A stretch of DNA of 10,209 bases from Clostridium sp. CAG:448. Lineage in GTDB: Bacteria; Bacillota; Clostridia; Oscillospirales; CAG-272. The translations under genes were made by a program, and so were the position numbers. Positions 1 through 6,855 of the stretch are shown piece after piece. Where the stretch lies: assembly GCA_000433415.1 (NCBI GenBank), contig FR890476.1:17897-28105 (forward strand), given 5' to 3'. The notes below the pieces were generated by a model that saw only the letters and a list, made by a program, of their open reading frames with translations, ran no database searches and had not been told where the DNA came from. Position 1 is the stretch's first letter. Each line of letters begins with the position of its first letter.

Positions 1-1
1 C

Positions 2-664
2 GCCCGCGCAAGGAGCGCTTTTCTGCGAAGCGGCTACTACAGGCAGGCGGCTGATGCCATCGCCGAAACCGTTGCGGCTTATGTACCGGCGAACGGAACA
101 GTCATTGACGCCGGATGCGGGGAGGGCTATTATGCAGAAACAGTTGCCGCACACGGCTTTCGCGTTGTCGGTTTTGACCTTTCCAAAGCAGCCTGCGAGC
201 GCGCCGCAAAGCAGGCAAAAGCGAATCAGACGCTGCGGTTTCAGCCGAAATTCGCCGTTGCCGGCGTTTTTTCGCTCCCGTTGCAGGATGCCTGCGCAGA
301 CGCGGTCATCAATGTCTTTGCCCCTTGTGCCGAGACGGAATATGCCCGTATTCTCAAACCCGGCGGCATTCTTCTGGTTGCAGGTGCGGGAGAAAAGCAT
401 CTGCTCGGGCTCAAGAAGGCGATTTATGAAAATCCCTACCTGAATACTCCACGTGCTGACCTGCCGCGTTTTATGACACTCACAGACAAAAAGCATGCCT
501 GCTTTTCCGTCACACTCACCGATCAAGCCTCCATTGCGGCGCTCTTTTCCATGACGCCCTATTACTGGCGGACCGGTCCGGCAGACAGAGAAAAGCTCGC
601 CGCACTGACGACACTGACCACAGAAATTGATTTTGAGATTTCCGTATACAGAAAGGAAGTATAA
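2..664 (+). CDS. rlmA: 23S rRNA (guanine-N1)-methyltransferase, RlmA type (5' truncated by window edge)
   Basis: The open frame enters from the left edge (first full codon at base 2) and ends at TAA 662-664, so about 220 C-terminal residues are present. RlmA-family enzymes use S-adenosylmethionine to methylate N1 of a guanine in 23S rRNA helix 35 (G745 in Gram-negatives; G748 for the TlrB/RlmA-II branch, where it affects macrolide sensitivity). Visible marks are the SAM-binding motif I DAGCGEGYY (107-133), VFAPC (314-328) followed by a KPGG turn, and MTPYYWR (551-571), a hallmark close to the MTP-aromatic-x-WR of RlmA. The upstream stretch AFLRSGYYRQAADAI fits the linker before the methyltransferase fold. 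The N-terminal zinc-binding Cys cluster expected for the family would lie before the window and cannot be checked. The stop is 4 bases before the next gene, whose ribosome site lies inside this coding end, so the two are probably cotranscribed. RlmA-I versus RlmA-II specificity cannot be decided here. Confidence 0.88.
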   Translation, partial: ARARSAFLRSGYYRQAADAIAETVAAYVPANGTVIDAGCGEGYYAETVAAHGFRVVGFDLSKAACERAAKQAKANQTLRFQPKFAVAGVFSLPLQDACADAVINVFAPCAETEYARILKPGGILLVAGAGEKHLLGLKKAIYENPYLNTPRADLPRFMTLTDKKHACFSVTLTDQASIAALFSMTPYYWRTGPADREKLAALTTLTTEIDFEISVYRKEV

Positions 665-668
665 AACC

Positions 669-1382
669 GTGAAAATTTCACTTTGTATCCCCATGTACAA
701 CGAAAAGAGCATTATTGCGGATACTGCAAAAACGCTCAGTGACTATATGTCCGTACATTTTGAGGACTACGAGATCCTCTTTTCCAACGATGGCAGCCGG
801 GACGGGTGCGACAGGATTGTCAGCGAGCTTGGTCTGCCGTGCGTGCGTGTCGTCGGCTACCCAGACAACCGCGGAAAGGGCGCCGCAGTGCGCACCGCCA
901 TGTTGGAAGCAACTGGTGATATTGTCATGTTTACGGATGCCGATCTTGCGTATGGATGCGATGTGATCAAGCAGCTCTATGATACCTTTGCTGCCAACCC
1001 GGACGCCGACATGGTAATCGGCTCGCGAAATATCAACAAAGACGGCTACGAAGGATATACCTTTATCCGCAAGCTTGCGTCCAAAACCTACATCCGCGTG
1101 CTCTGTATCGCCGGCGGTTTCCGCCTGTCCGATTCGCAGTGTGGATGCAAGGGATTCACAAAAGAAGCTGTCCGCAAGATATTCCCACGCTGTGAAGTCA
1201 ACGGCTTTGCGTTTGACTTTGAGGCGATTCTCTGGGCAACCAAATACAAAATGAAAATCATGGAGATGCCGGTGAAGATTATCAACCACCGCGAATCCAA
1301 GGTTCACGTATTTTCCGATTCCTTCCGGATGCTCCGCGATCTGCGGAAAATGAAAAAAAGAATCAAAAAAGCCGAAATCTGA
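669..1382 (+). CDS. Family 2 glycosyltransferase, polyprenyl-phosphate (dolichyl-phosphate-like) glucosyltransferase type
   Basis: This is a 237-residue soluble GT-A enzyme of family GT2. I chose GTG at 669 because AGGAAG (655-660) precedes it at good spacing and the protein then begins directly with the first GT2 strand (VKISLCIPMYNE). The frame is open back to an ATG at 627, but that start would add 14 poorly conserved residues inside rlmA. Visible motifs are NDGS (40-43), the nucleotide-sugar loop NRGKG (67-71), the metal-binding DAD (90-92), IGSRN (117-121) and QCGCKGF (157-163). The last resembles the QCGFK motif of Alg5-type dolichyl-phosphate beta-glucosyltransferases. A FDFE segment (182-185) and a basic C-terminus follow. 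Members transfer glucose or a related sugar from a UDP-sugar to a polyprenyl phosphate at the inner membrane face. There are no C-terminal membrane helices, unlike CsbB/GtrB, so membrane contact probably depends on the basic tail (RKMKKRIKK). The exact sugar is unknown. Confidence 0.87.
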   Translation: MKISLCIPMYNEKSIIADTAKTLSDYMSVHFEDYEILFSNDGSRDGCDRIVSELGLPCVRVVGYPDNRGKGAAVRTAMLEATGDIVMFTDADLAYGCDVIKQLYDTFAANPDADMVIGSRNINKDGYEGYTFIRKLASKTYIRVLCIAGGFRLSDSQCGCKGFTKEAVRKIFPRCEVNGFAFDFEAILWATKYKMKIMEMPVKIINHRESKVHVFSDSFRMLRDLRKMKKRIKKAEI

Positions 1383-1403
1383 ATCCGTTTTCTCTCGACT
1401 GTT

Positions 1404-1426
1404 CGGGCGGCAAAGCCCGTTTGTTT
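1404..1426 (+). terminator. Weak candidate intrinsic terminator after the GT2 gene
   Basis: A perfect 5-bp stem, CGGGC (1404-1408) with GCCCG (1415-1419), closes a 6-base loop and is followed at once by TTTGTTT. It starts 22 bases after the GT2 stop. The stem is short for an intrinsic terminator, so it may only attenuate. Read-through into the lipoprotein gene at 1469 remains possible. Confidence 0.35.
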
Positions 1427-1468
1427 GCTACACCACAATAAAATATGTGAGAAGGAGAGCCATCCAAG

Positions 1469-4400
1469 ATGAAAAAGCAACACCTGTTATGTAAGCTGTT
1501 GACCGTCCTTTGCGTTACTGTTCTGTTTTTTACAATGATGTCTTGCCGAAGCCGTGAGAATGAGGGGGAGGAAACCACAATACCGGATACGATTGAGATG
1601 TCCGAAGAACCAACGGAAACCGTCCCGGGTACCGAATCAGAGGAAACAACCTCTGCCCAGACAGGCGAGGAAGAATCGAATTCGCCCTCAAAAGTCTATC
1701 AGACCGGCACGGGTCCCGATTATTCCGACTACCTCAATCGTCCGGCAATCGATAAAGCACTCAAAGACACCGGCGCGATTGCAATTGCGTTGGACGCAAA
1801 CCGGATCTATCAAAACGGTGATTTTCAGGCGCTGGATTCTCCGTTGGTGACCAAAGAAAACGGAACGCTGACTGTTGACCCTGCATTGGTTGCCAAGGCA
1901 ACCGGGAAGATCGTCACAGGAAATAACCTGTTTGAAATCGCCAACTCCATGCAAATGGCATTTGCGGTTTACGATAACCGTCTTGTGCTCTTTTATAAAG
2001 GGACGCAGATTCCTCTTGACCTGTTTGACGACTGCTATACCTATGAGGCGCTCTATCTGTATCTGATCGATGCCAATGAGGAAGAAATCGCAAACGCCTT
2101 TATTCAGTTGCCGGATCTTGTCACGGACGGAGCACATACCGCCTCCTTCTATAACGCACCCGATCTGAATCTCGGACTCCAGACTTCCGTGTACCGGAAT
2201 GCGCTCGGTCGTGTTGACGGTGTGGAGGAGGGACCCGCTTTGGTTGCCGGAGAGGGCAGAAATGAAAACAATCACACGCTTGTACGCGTCTATAACCGTT
2301 CCCAGGCATGCATTGCGCAGTTTCTTGCCTTTGACTCCCGCGTCACCGGCGGTGTTCAGGTTGCTGCCGGTACATACAGCCATGAGGGCACACAGAACAC
2401 CGTCATCGCAACGGCGCCCTACCTGAATGAGTACAAAGCCGCGCGAAAGGTGCGCATCTTTGATACCTGGGGAACACTCCGTACAGAGATCGCCCCGGAC
2501 AGCCGCATCGCCGCGCCGTATGTGATCGCAACCGGACATTTTCTGCCGGATGTGGCGGATGAGGTGCTCCTGATCACCTCCGCCGCAACCGATCAGGACG
2601 GTTATCTGTGGATGTCCTTCTGCTCACTGCGGGACGGCAGTGTCTACAAAACATGCCGTTTGGATTGCTCTTTTGCAAAAGAGGATTCCATTCTTCTTTC
2701 TGTACGTGAAAACGATACAAAACCGGATCACATTATTCTTTATTTCACACAGAAAAACTGCGCATACGAAGGCAATGCCGCCGAGATGCAACTGGAAAAT
2801 ATCGGTATTCAACTGCCGGCAAATGCAAGCGGCGTTTACCCGTCCGCCAATTTCGGCGAAAAATATATCGTCACGCTGAAAAAAGCGGCAGATACTGAAA
2901 ATCAGTCCTTTGTGACCATCTACGATTACAGTGAAAATGTCTGGGGAAATCTTGTGGATGTCGGGTTCCGCGAAAATGTATTCTATTCCAACCTGGCAGA
3001 GGATAACGATTCCGGTTATGTGGATCATATGATCTTCCGCCATCTGCGCGTCGAATTCGGTTGCGGTGCGCTGGGAAAAGTCCTGCAGGCATCCGCGAAC
3101 GGGCAGACGGTTGAAGAGGCGCTGAATAACACGACACTGGACGACTGGCGCTTTGGCGGCTTAGACGGTCAGCGCGACGCTTACAGAACGGAAGGGAACA
3201 CGCTGCTTGAACCGTGCTTCACGCACCGCTGGAACAAAATCGAATCGCTGGCAAGGCTCTCTTCCTATAAGGACGAAGACGGCAACCCGCTTTATGCCTC
3301 CATCGGCAGAGACAATAATACCTCCACATATCTGGAGATCGGATCGGAATTCTACATCGGCACTTATGCTGACGCCAACATTGACCTCGCCAAATTGCGC
3401 CTTCTGCCGTTGCGCGATTATGTGCGCGGCATGTCTGCAACGTTCCGCGGAGCAGAGGGCATTCCGGAACGGCTGGTCGGCATTTCGCCGGTTCACGAGC
3501 ATGAAATCAATGTTGCCGGTTCCATTGGTGACTACAATATCAACATGGTCAAAGGATTCGCTTCCTATCTGCTGGAACAGTACGGCTCAGTCGAAAATAT
3601 CAACCGGCTGTTCGGCACACCCTTTGCGAATGCGGACGAAATCGACCCGCCGCGCGACGGCGCGTTCGGAGAACGCGGCGATTGGGACAAATACAGCGGC
3701 AAGTATTTCCAGCAATGGTCATTGTACAACCGCTACATTGTCAACAAACGCATTATGGAAGCTTATCGCGAAACCATGCTTGCAGGATTCCCGCCCGAAG
3801 CCATTACCGCACACCAGATTCCGGAAGGCGATGCGGTCTCCGGCTTCCTTGGAGAAGCGGACACACGTCTGTCCCCCATTGATGTTGTCATGTCCGCCGG
3901 CACTGCCTTCGGTGCAACCCGGTACGGGATGTTTATAAATGATAAAACCAATTTCATTGCGGTCGCCCATCGGTCCGGACACAAATCCATTGAGCTCGGC
4001 GAGTACTGTTCACTGTCGATCTCCTCAAGAGGGGCACTGAAGCAGTTGGAGTACCTCTGGAAAAACGGTGTGCGCTGCATCAACAACCTTTGGTTCAGCG
4101 AAAAGCAACTGGCTGCGGAACAGGCTGCAACGCAGAAACTTGCGCAAAAGAATCTGCCCCGTCCCGGTTATACCGGCGGCACCATCAGCACAATGGGGGT
4201 CCGTCAGGGCAGCAGTTCCTACAATATCGTACAGGTTGGCGACGCGGATAACGAGGGTCTTCTGAAATCCGTTACATCCGACGGAAAGTGGGAGGGAACC
4301 GTTTACTTAGTTCCGTTCCATTCGCATATCAATGTCGAGAGTCTGCCCATGACGGCAAAAACCAATACCGCTAACCACACCGGTGCAGTGACCGGTCTAC

Positions 4401-4774
4401 AAAACGGCGATCAGGTGGAGATTTCTTTCCTTGCATCTGCAAAGAAGGGAAGCAACGCCTCTGTGAAAATCGAGGTCTACCATGAGGGCTGTAAGCTTGA
4501 AAATGCAACCGTTACCTATGCGATCCGCGAAGAAACCGGCTCCTACCGTTATGTTTACTTAAGTCAGCTTGCGCCAGAGAACATCGAGATTGTTGTAACA
4601 TTCCACGAGGAAAACGGAAACACAGATGCCATCACGGTTGAACAGATGTCCGCAACCCTGCAAACCGAGTCCATCGGTAAAAAATATTTTGACGGTGCCA
4701 AGGGCGCGCTTGAAAAATCTGCTCCCCATCTGGGCGGCGTAAGCTTCGACCTTTTGACCAGAGAAATGAAATAA
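1469..4774 (+). CDS. Large surface lipoprotein with propeller-like region and GH42/clan GH-A-like TIM-barrel domain
   Basis: The protein has 1101 residues. ATG 1469 is preceded by GAAGGAGAG (1451-1459). A signal peptide with hydrophobic core ends in a lipobox-like MMSC, so Cys26 would be lipidated and the protein anchored outside the membrane. Residues 27-80 form a Ser/Thr/Glu/Pro-rich linker. Residues about 80-190 faintly resemble a copper-amine-oxidase-N-like stalk domain. Residues about 240-530 contain repeats like FG-GAP/VCBS propeller blades (GVQVAAGTY near 295, YVIATGHF near 351, and an Asp-rich loop 511-519). Residues about 590-900 look like a GH42-type barrel. After VHEHEIN (Glu677, Glu679) comes YGSVENINRLFGTPF from 705, close to the GH42 pattern YGtldaLNeaWGtaF. 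A helix rich in aromatics and then IELGEYC (Glu842, Glu845) follow. The last ~130 residues look like a beta-sandwich, possibly carbohydrate-binding. The glycosidase role is inferred; the family's usual Asn-Glu pair appears here as His-Glu, so activity is uncertain. Confidence 0.82.
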   Translation: MKKQHLLCKLLTVLCVTVLFFTMMSCRSRENEGEETTIPDTIEMSEEPTETVPGTESEETTSAQTGEEESNSPSKVYQTGTGPDYSDYLNRPAIDKALKDTGAIAIALDANRIYQNGDFQALDSPLVTKENGTLTVDPALVAKATGKIVTGNNLFEIANSMQMAFAVYDNRLVLFYKGTQIPLDLFDDCYTYEALYLYLIDANEEEIANAFIQLPDLVTDGAHTASFYNAPDLNLGLQTSVYRNALGRVDGVEEGPALVAGEGRNENNHTLVRVYNRSQACIAQFLAFDSRVTGGVQVAAGTYSHEGTQNTVIATAPYLNEYKAARKVRIFDTWGTLRTEIAPDSRIAAPYVIATGHFLPDVADEVLLITSAATDQDGYLWMSFCSLRDGSVYKTCRLDCSFAKEDSILLSVRENDTKPDHIILYFTQKNCAYEGNAAEMQLENIGIQLPANASGVYPSANFGEKYIVTLKKAADTENQSFVTIYDYSENVWGNLVDVGFRENVFYSNLAEDNDSGYVDHMIFRHLRVEFGCGALGKVLQASANGQTVEEALNNTTLDDWRFGGLDGQRDAYRTEGNTLLEPCFTHRWNKIESLARLSSYKDEDGNPLYASIGRDNNTSTYLEIGSEFYIGTYADANIDLAKLRLLPLRDYVRGMSATFRGAEGIPERLVGISPVHEHEINVAGSIGDYNINMVKGFASYLLEQYGSVENINRLFGTPFANADEIDPPRDGAFGERGDWDKYSGKYFQQWSLYNRYIVNKRIMEAYRETMLAGFPPEAITAHQIPEGDAVSGFLGEADTRLSPIDVVMSAGTAFGATRYGMFINDKTNFIAVAHRSGHKSIELGEYCSLSISSRGALKQLEYLWKNGVRCINNLWFSEKQLAAEQAATQKLAQKNLPRPGYTGGTISTMGVRQGSSSYNIVQVGDADNEGLLKSVTSDGKWEGTVYLVPFHSHINVESLPMTAKTNTANHTGAVTGLQNGDQVEISFLASAKKGSNASVKIEVYHEGCKLENATVTYAIREETGSYRYVYLSQLAPENIEIVVTFHEENGNTDAITVEQMSATLQTESIGKKYFDGAKGALEKSAPHLGGVSFDLLTREMK

Positions 4775-4780
4775 TGTATG

Positions 4781-4876
4781 GAAAACTGCGCCCCCGTGAT
4801 TATTCCGTCTGCTTTTCGTGCGGCAATCCGTGAACAGCAAAAAGCCAGAGCCTATAGTAAAGTCGGGGGCATTTTC
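4781..4876. repeat. Nested palindrome with GCCCCCG/CGGGGGC arms
   Basis: The outer arms are GAAAA (4781-4785) plus GCCCCCG (4790-4796), pairing with CGGGGGC (4864-4870) plus TTTTC (4872-4876). A small asymmetric bulge separates the two arm segments. Inside, TCTGCTTTT (4808-4816) pairs with AAAAGC-C-AGA (4840-4849), leaving one bulged C. It begins 7 bases after the lipoprotein stop. It could be an extra terminator (CGGGGGC is followed by ATTTT on the plus strand), but the 67-base gap between the outer arms is unusual for that. A structured RNA or REP-like element is the alternative. The pairing is read directly; the role is not known. Confidence 0.5.
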
Positions 4877-4892
4877 CGCAATAGGTGAAGAA

Positions 4893-4990
4893 ACAAAAAA
4901 AGAACGAGCATATCCGAAAAAATCTGATATCATGTAAGTTTCCACACGAACATGATCAGAAAGGTATCGGATATGCTCAATTCTTATTGT
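4893..4990. repeat. Long imperfect hairpin (about 98 bases)
   Basis: The core is a perfect 12-bp arm pair, GAGCATATCCGA (4906-4917) with TCGGATATGCTC (4967-4978). Outward, AAGAA (4900-4904) pairs with TTCTT (4981-4985) and ACAA (4893-4896) with TTGT (4987-4990). Inward, TCTGAT (4923-4928) pairs with ATCAGA (4955-4960) and CATGT (4931-4935) with ACATG (4950-4954), with a 2-base bulge and a 14-base loop. Read on the minus strand, the core is followed by GTTCTTTTTTTG, so it could act as a second, distal terminator for the ruvB transcript. A miniature inverted-repeat element is an alternative; I see no clear target-site duplication. Confidence 0.55.
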
Positions 4991-5018
4991 ATTTTCCACC
5001 CCAACGATTGACTGAGAA

Positions 5019-5070
5019 CCCAACAAAAAGCATCCGAGAATCTTTCAACTCCCGGATGCTTTTTATTGGG
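5019..5070. terminator. Intrinsic terminator between convergent genes, best formed on the minus strand
   Basis: AAAAAGCATCCG (5025-5036) pairs perfectly with CGGATGCTTTTT (5053-5064), and CCCAA (5019-5023) pairs with TTGGG (5066-5070) across one mismatch. In the minus-strand RNA the inner 16 bases also pair fully, using three G.U pairs, and close on a GAAA tetraloop; the T run follows the GC-rich stem. In the plus-strand RNA those three pairs become A/C mismatches, although TTTTT at 5060-5064 and TTTTTT at 5073-5078 still permit termination. It starts 25 bases after the ruvB stop and probably serves both units. Confidence 0.85.
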
Positions 5071-5094
5071 ACTTTTTTACAGCTCCGTATCCGA

Positions 5095-6174
5095 TTATGA
5101 ATCTTCCGTATCAAACAGTGCAACCTGTCCGCTATCGGCAGGGGCTCCACGCGAAGAGCGTGGGAAGGGAATTCCCAGGTGCTCATAAGCAAGGCGGGTC
5201 GCGCATCTGCCGCGCGGTGTACGGTTCAGAAAACCGATCTGCATCAGGTACGGCTCGTAAACATCCTCAATGGTAACCGATTCCTCACCGATCGTTGCGG
5301 CAAGCGTATCCAAGCCAACCGGACCGCCGTCATAGAATTTGATAATCGTGCGAAGCATACTTCTGTCGGTGTTATCCAACCCGAGCCGGTCGATCTCCAA
5401 CTTCTGCAACGCATAGGAGGCAATCGCAGAATCAATGACGTCTTTCCCTTCCACCTGTGTAAAATCACGTACACGTTTGAGCAGGCGGTTTGCAATACGC
5501 GGTGTCCCGCGGGAACGGGATGCAATCTCATATGCACCGTCCGGTGCAATAGGGAAGCCCAAAATTCCCGCACTGCGGCTGACAATCGTAGCGAGCTGTT
5601 CTGGGGTGTACAGCTCCAACTTCAAAAGAACGCCGAAACGGTCACGCAAAGGGGTTGTCAATTGTCCGGCGCGTGTCGTCGCACCAATCAGCGTAAAATG
5701 CGGCAGATCAATCCGGATACTGCGCGCAGCAGGTCCCTTTCCGATAATAATGTCCAACGCATAGTCTTCCATCGCCGGGTACAGAATTTCCTCAACCGAA
5801 CGGTTAAGGCGGTGAATTTCGTCGATAAAGAGTACGTCTCCTTCCGACAGGTTGGTCAAAAGCGCCGCCAAATCCCCCTGCTTCTCGATTGCAGGTCCTG
5901 AAGTAATGCGGATATTGACACCCAATTCATTGGCAATGATACCGGACAACGTAGTCTTCCCAAGTCCGGGGGGGCCGTAGAGCAAAACATGATCCAGCGT
6001 ATCTCCACGCAATTTCGCGGCATCGATATACACCTTCAGATTTTCTTTTACCTTGTCCTGTCCGATGTAATCCGTCAGTTTTTTGGGACGCAGGTCCGTG
6101 TCTATCTCCTGATCCTGTGCGGTGTAAAAGGTGGAAAGAATGCGATTTTCAAAGTCAAATTCCTGTTCATCCAT
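5095..6174 (-). CDS. ruvB: Holliday junction branch migration ATPase RuvB
   Basis: This 359-residue AAA+ motor forms hexameric rings that, with RuvA, pump DNA through a Holliday junction in the cytoplasm during recombinational repair. Visible elements are the Walker A GPPGLGKT (67-74), Walker B VLFIDEIH (114-121), sensor 1 GATTRAG (164-170), PLRDRFG (175-181) carrying the arginine finger (Arg179 if it aligns with E. coli Arg174), and sensor 2 RGTPRIANR (222-230). A C-terminal winged-helix domain with GGPVGLDTLA and TPRGR follows (about 283-323). The length is slightly above the usual 330-350 because of a tail ending QVALFDTEDS. ATG 6174 is well supported by AGGAGG at 6184-6189. It lies 16 bases after the ruvA stop, its ribosome site abutting that stop, so the two are cotranscribed and probably translationally linked. 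All key residues are intact. Confidence 0.98.
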   Translation of the reverse strand: MDEQEFDFENRILSTFYTAQDQEIDTDLRPKKLTDYIGQDKVKENLKVYIDAAKLRGDTLDHVLLYGPPGLGKTTLSGIIANELGVNIRITSGPAIEKQGDLAALLTNLSEGDVLFIDEIHRLNRSVEEILYPAMEDYALDIIIGKGPAARSIRIDLPHFTLIGATTRAGQLTTPLRDRFGVLLKLELYTPEQLATIVSRSAGILGFPIAPDGAYEIASRSRGTPRIANRLLKRVRDFTQVEGKDVIDSAIASYALQKLEIDRLGLDNTDRSMLRTIIKFYDGGPVGLDTLAATIGEESVTIEDVYEPYLMQIGFLNRTPRGRCATRLAYEHLGIPFPRSSRGAPADSGQVALFDTEDS

Positions 6175-6190
6175 GCAAAACCGCCTCCTC

Positions 6191-6823
6191 TTACATCATT
6201 TTTTTGAGCGCTTCCTTGATAATGTCCTCCACGCTCATCTGATCAACGGGAATCGACTTGAGCACATGGACCGCCTCCTGCCGGGTATATCCCAATACAA
6301 GCAGGGCATCCTGCGCCTCTGCCAGCTTGCCCTTGCCGCCTGTTGCCGCGACAAATTCCGCCTCTTCCGCATCCGGCAGGTCGCCCGCATCTGCCGCAAA
6401 CTGTTTTTGCAGCTTATCCTTCAGTTCCAGGACAATGCGGGCGGCTGTTTTGGGACCGATTCCGCTCGCCTTGGCAATTGCCTTACGGTCCTCCATACAG
6501 ACAGCCAGTGCAAATTTTTCGGGTGTCAGGATGGACAGTATCGCCATGGCAGCCTTCGGTCCGACACCGGAAACGCCCAAAAGCATCCGGAAAGAGGAAA
6601 GCTCCGCTTCGGACGCAAATCCGAACAATTCAATATCGTCCTCTCTGACAGCCATATAGGTATACAGCTTCACGCCCGGTGCGGCAGCATCCGTTAAACC
6701 GCGGCGGGGGAGTGCGGCGTAGGTGTTTTCGCTGATTGTCAGCTTATACCCGACACCGCCCACATCCACCACGGCAAGTCCCGGTGCCGCAAGCGCAAGC
6801 GTTCCGCTCAGATAGTAAAACAT
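6191..6823 (-). CDS. ruvA: Holliday junction branch migration protein RuvA
   Basis: RuvA is the junction-binding partner of RuvB. Tetramers hold the four-way junction in a square-planar form and load RuvB rings on opposite arms. At 210 residues it has the normal family length and all three domains. These are an N-terminal OB fold (1-64, with VVDVGGVGYKLTI and the acidic-pin region VREDD at 59-63), a middle domain with two helix-hairpin-helix motifs (LLGVSGVGPKAA 81-92, ASGIGPKTAAR 119-129), and a C-terminal three-helix domain (167-209) that contacts RuvB. A charged, Ala-rich linker (141-165) separates the last two. ATG 6823 is supported by AAAGGAG ending about 9 bases upstream. It follows the YfhO-like gene by 32 bases with no terminator between, so it probably depends on a promoter further upstream, beyond the window. 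Confidence 0.97.
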   Translation of the reverse strand: MFYYLSGTLALAAPGLAVVDVGGVGYKLTISENTYAALPRRGLTDAAAPGVKLYTYMAVREDDIELFGFASEAELSSFRMLLGVSGVGPKAAMAILSILTPEKFALAVCMEDRKAIAKASGIGPKTAARIVLELKDKLQKQFAADAGDLPDAEEAEFVAATGGKGKLAEAQDALLVLGYTRQEAVHVLKSIPVDQMSVEDIIKEALKKMM

Positions 6824-6855
6824 GCTGTTTGTCTCCTTTGTGTGATTGCCGTTCG

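Larger units (their letters stand above)
4775..5094. other. Convergent intergenic region without a credible gene
   Basis: This 320-base stretch lies between the stop of the lipoprotein gene (plus strand) and the stop of ruvB (minus strand). Short open frames cross it on both strands, but none has a ribosome site with a recognisable product. Nearly all of it is taken up by three consecutive inverted-repeat structures, listed separately. It therefore serves mainly as a two-way transcription end and possibly hosts a small palindromic repeat element. Confidence 0.7.

Noticed and set aside
627..668. Upstream ATG start for the GT2 gene
   Set aside because: It would add 14 non-conserved residues overlapping rlmA; GTG 669 has the better ribosome site and starts right at the GT2 fold.
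1416..1444. Possible promoter for the lipoprotein gene with -10-like TAAAAT at 1439-1444
   Set aside because: No acceptable -35 hexamer sits 16-18 bases upstream; the match is no better than expected in AT-rich spacer.
1688..2539. 283-codon open frame on the minus strand
   Set aside because: It is antisense to the lipoprotein gene, with no ribosome site and no family resemblance.
4893..4990. Calling the long hairpin a transposable MITE
   Set aside because: No target-site duplication was found at the ends and a second copy cannot be seen in this window, so it is listed only as an inverted repeat.
4559..5026. 155-codon minus-strand frame through the convergent intergenic region
   Set aside because: It begins next to the terminator, runs through the palindromes and then into the antisense of the lipoprotein gene. 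There is no recognisable motif and no convincing Shine-Dalgarno site.
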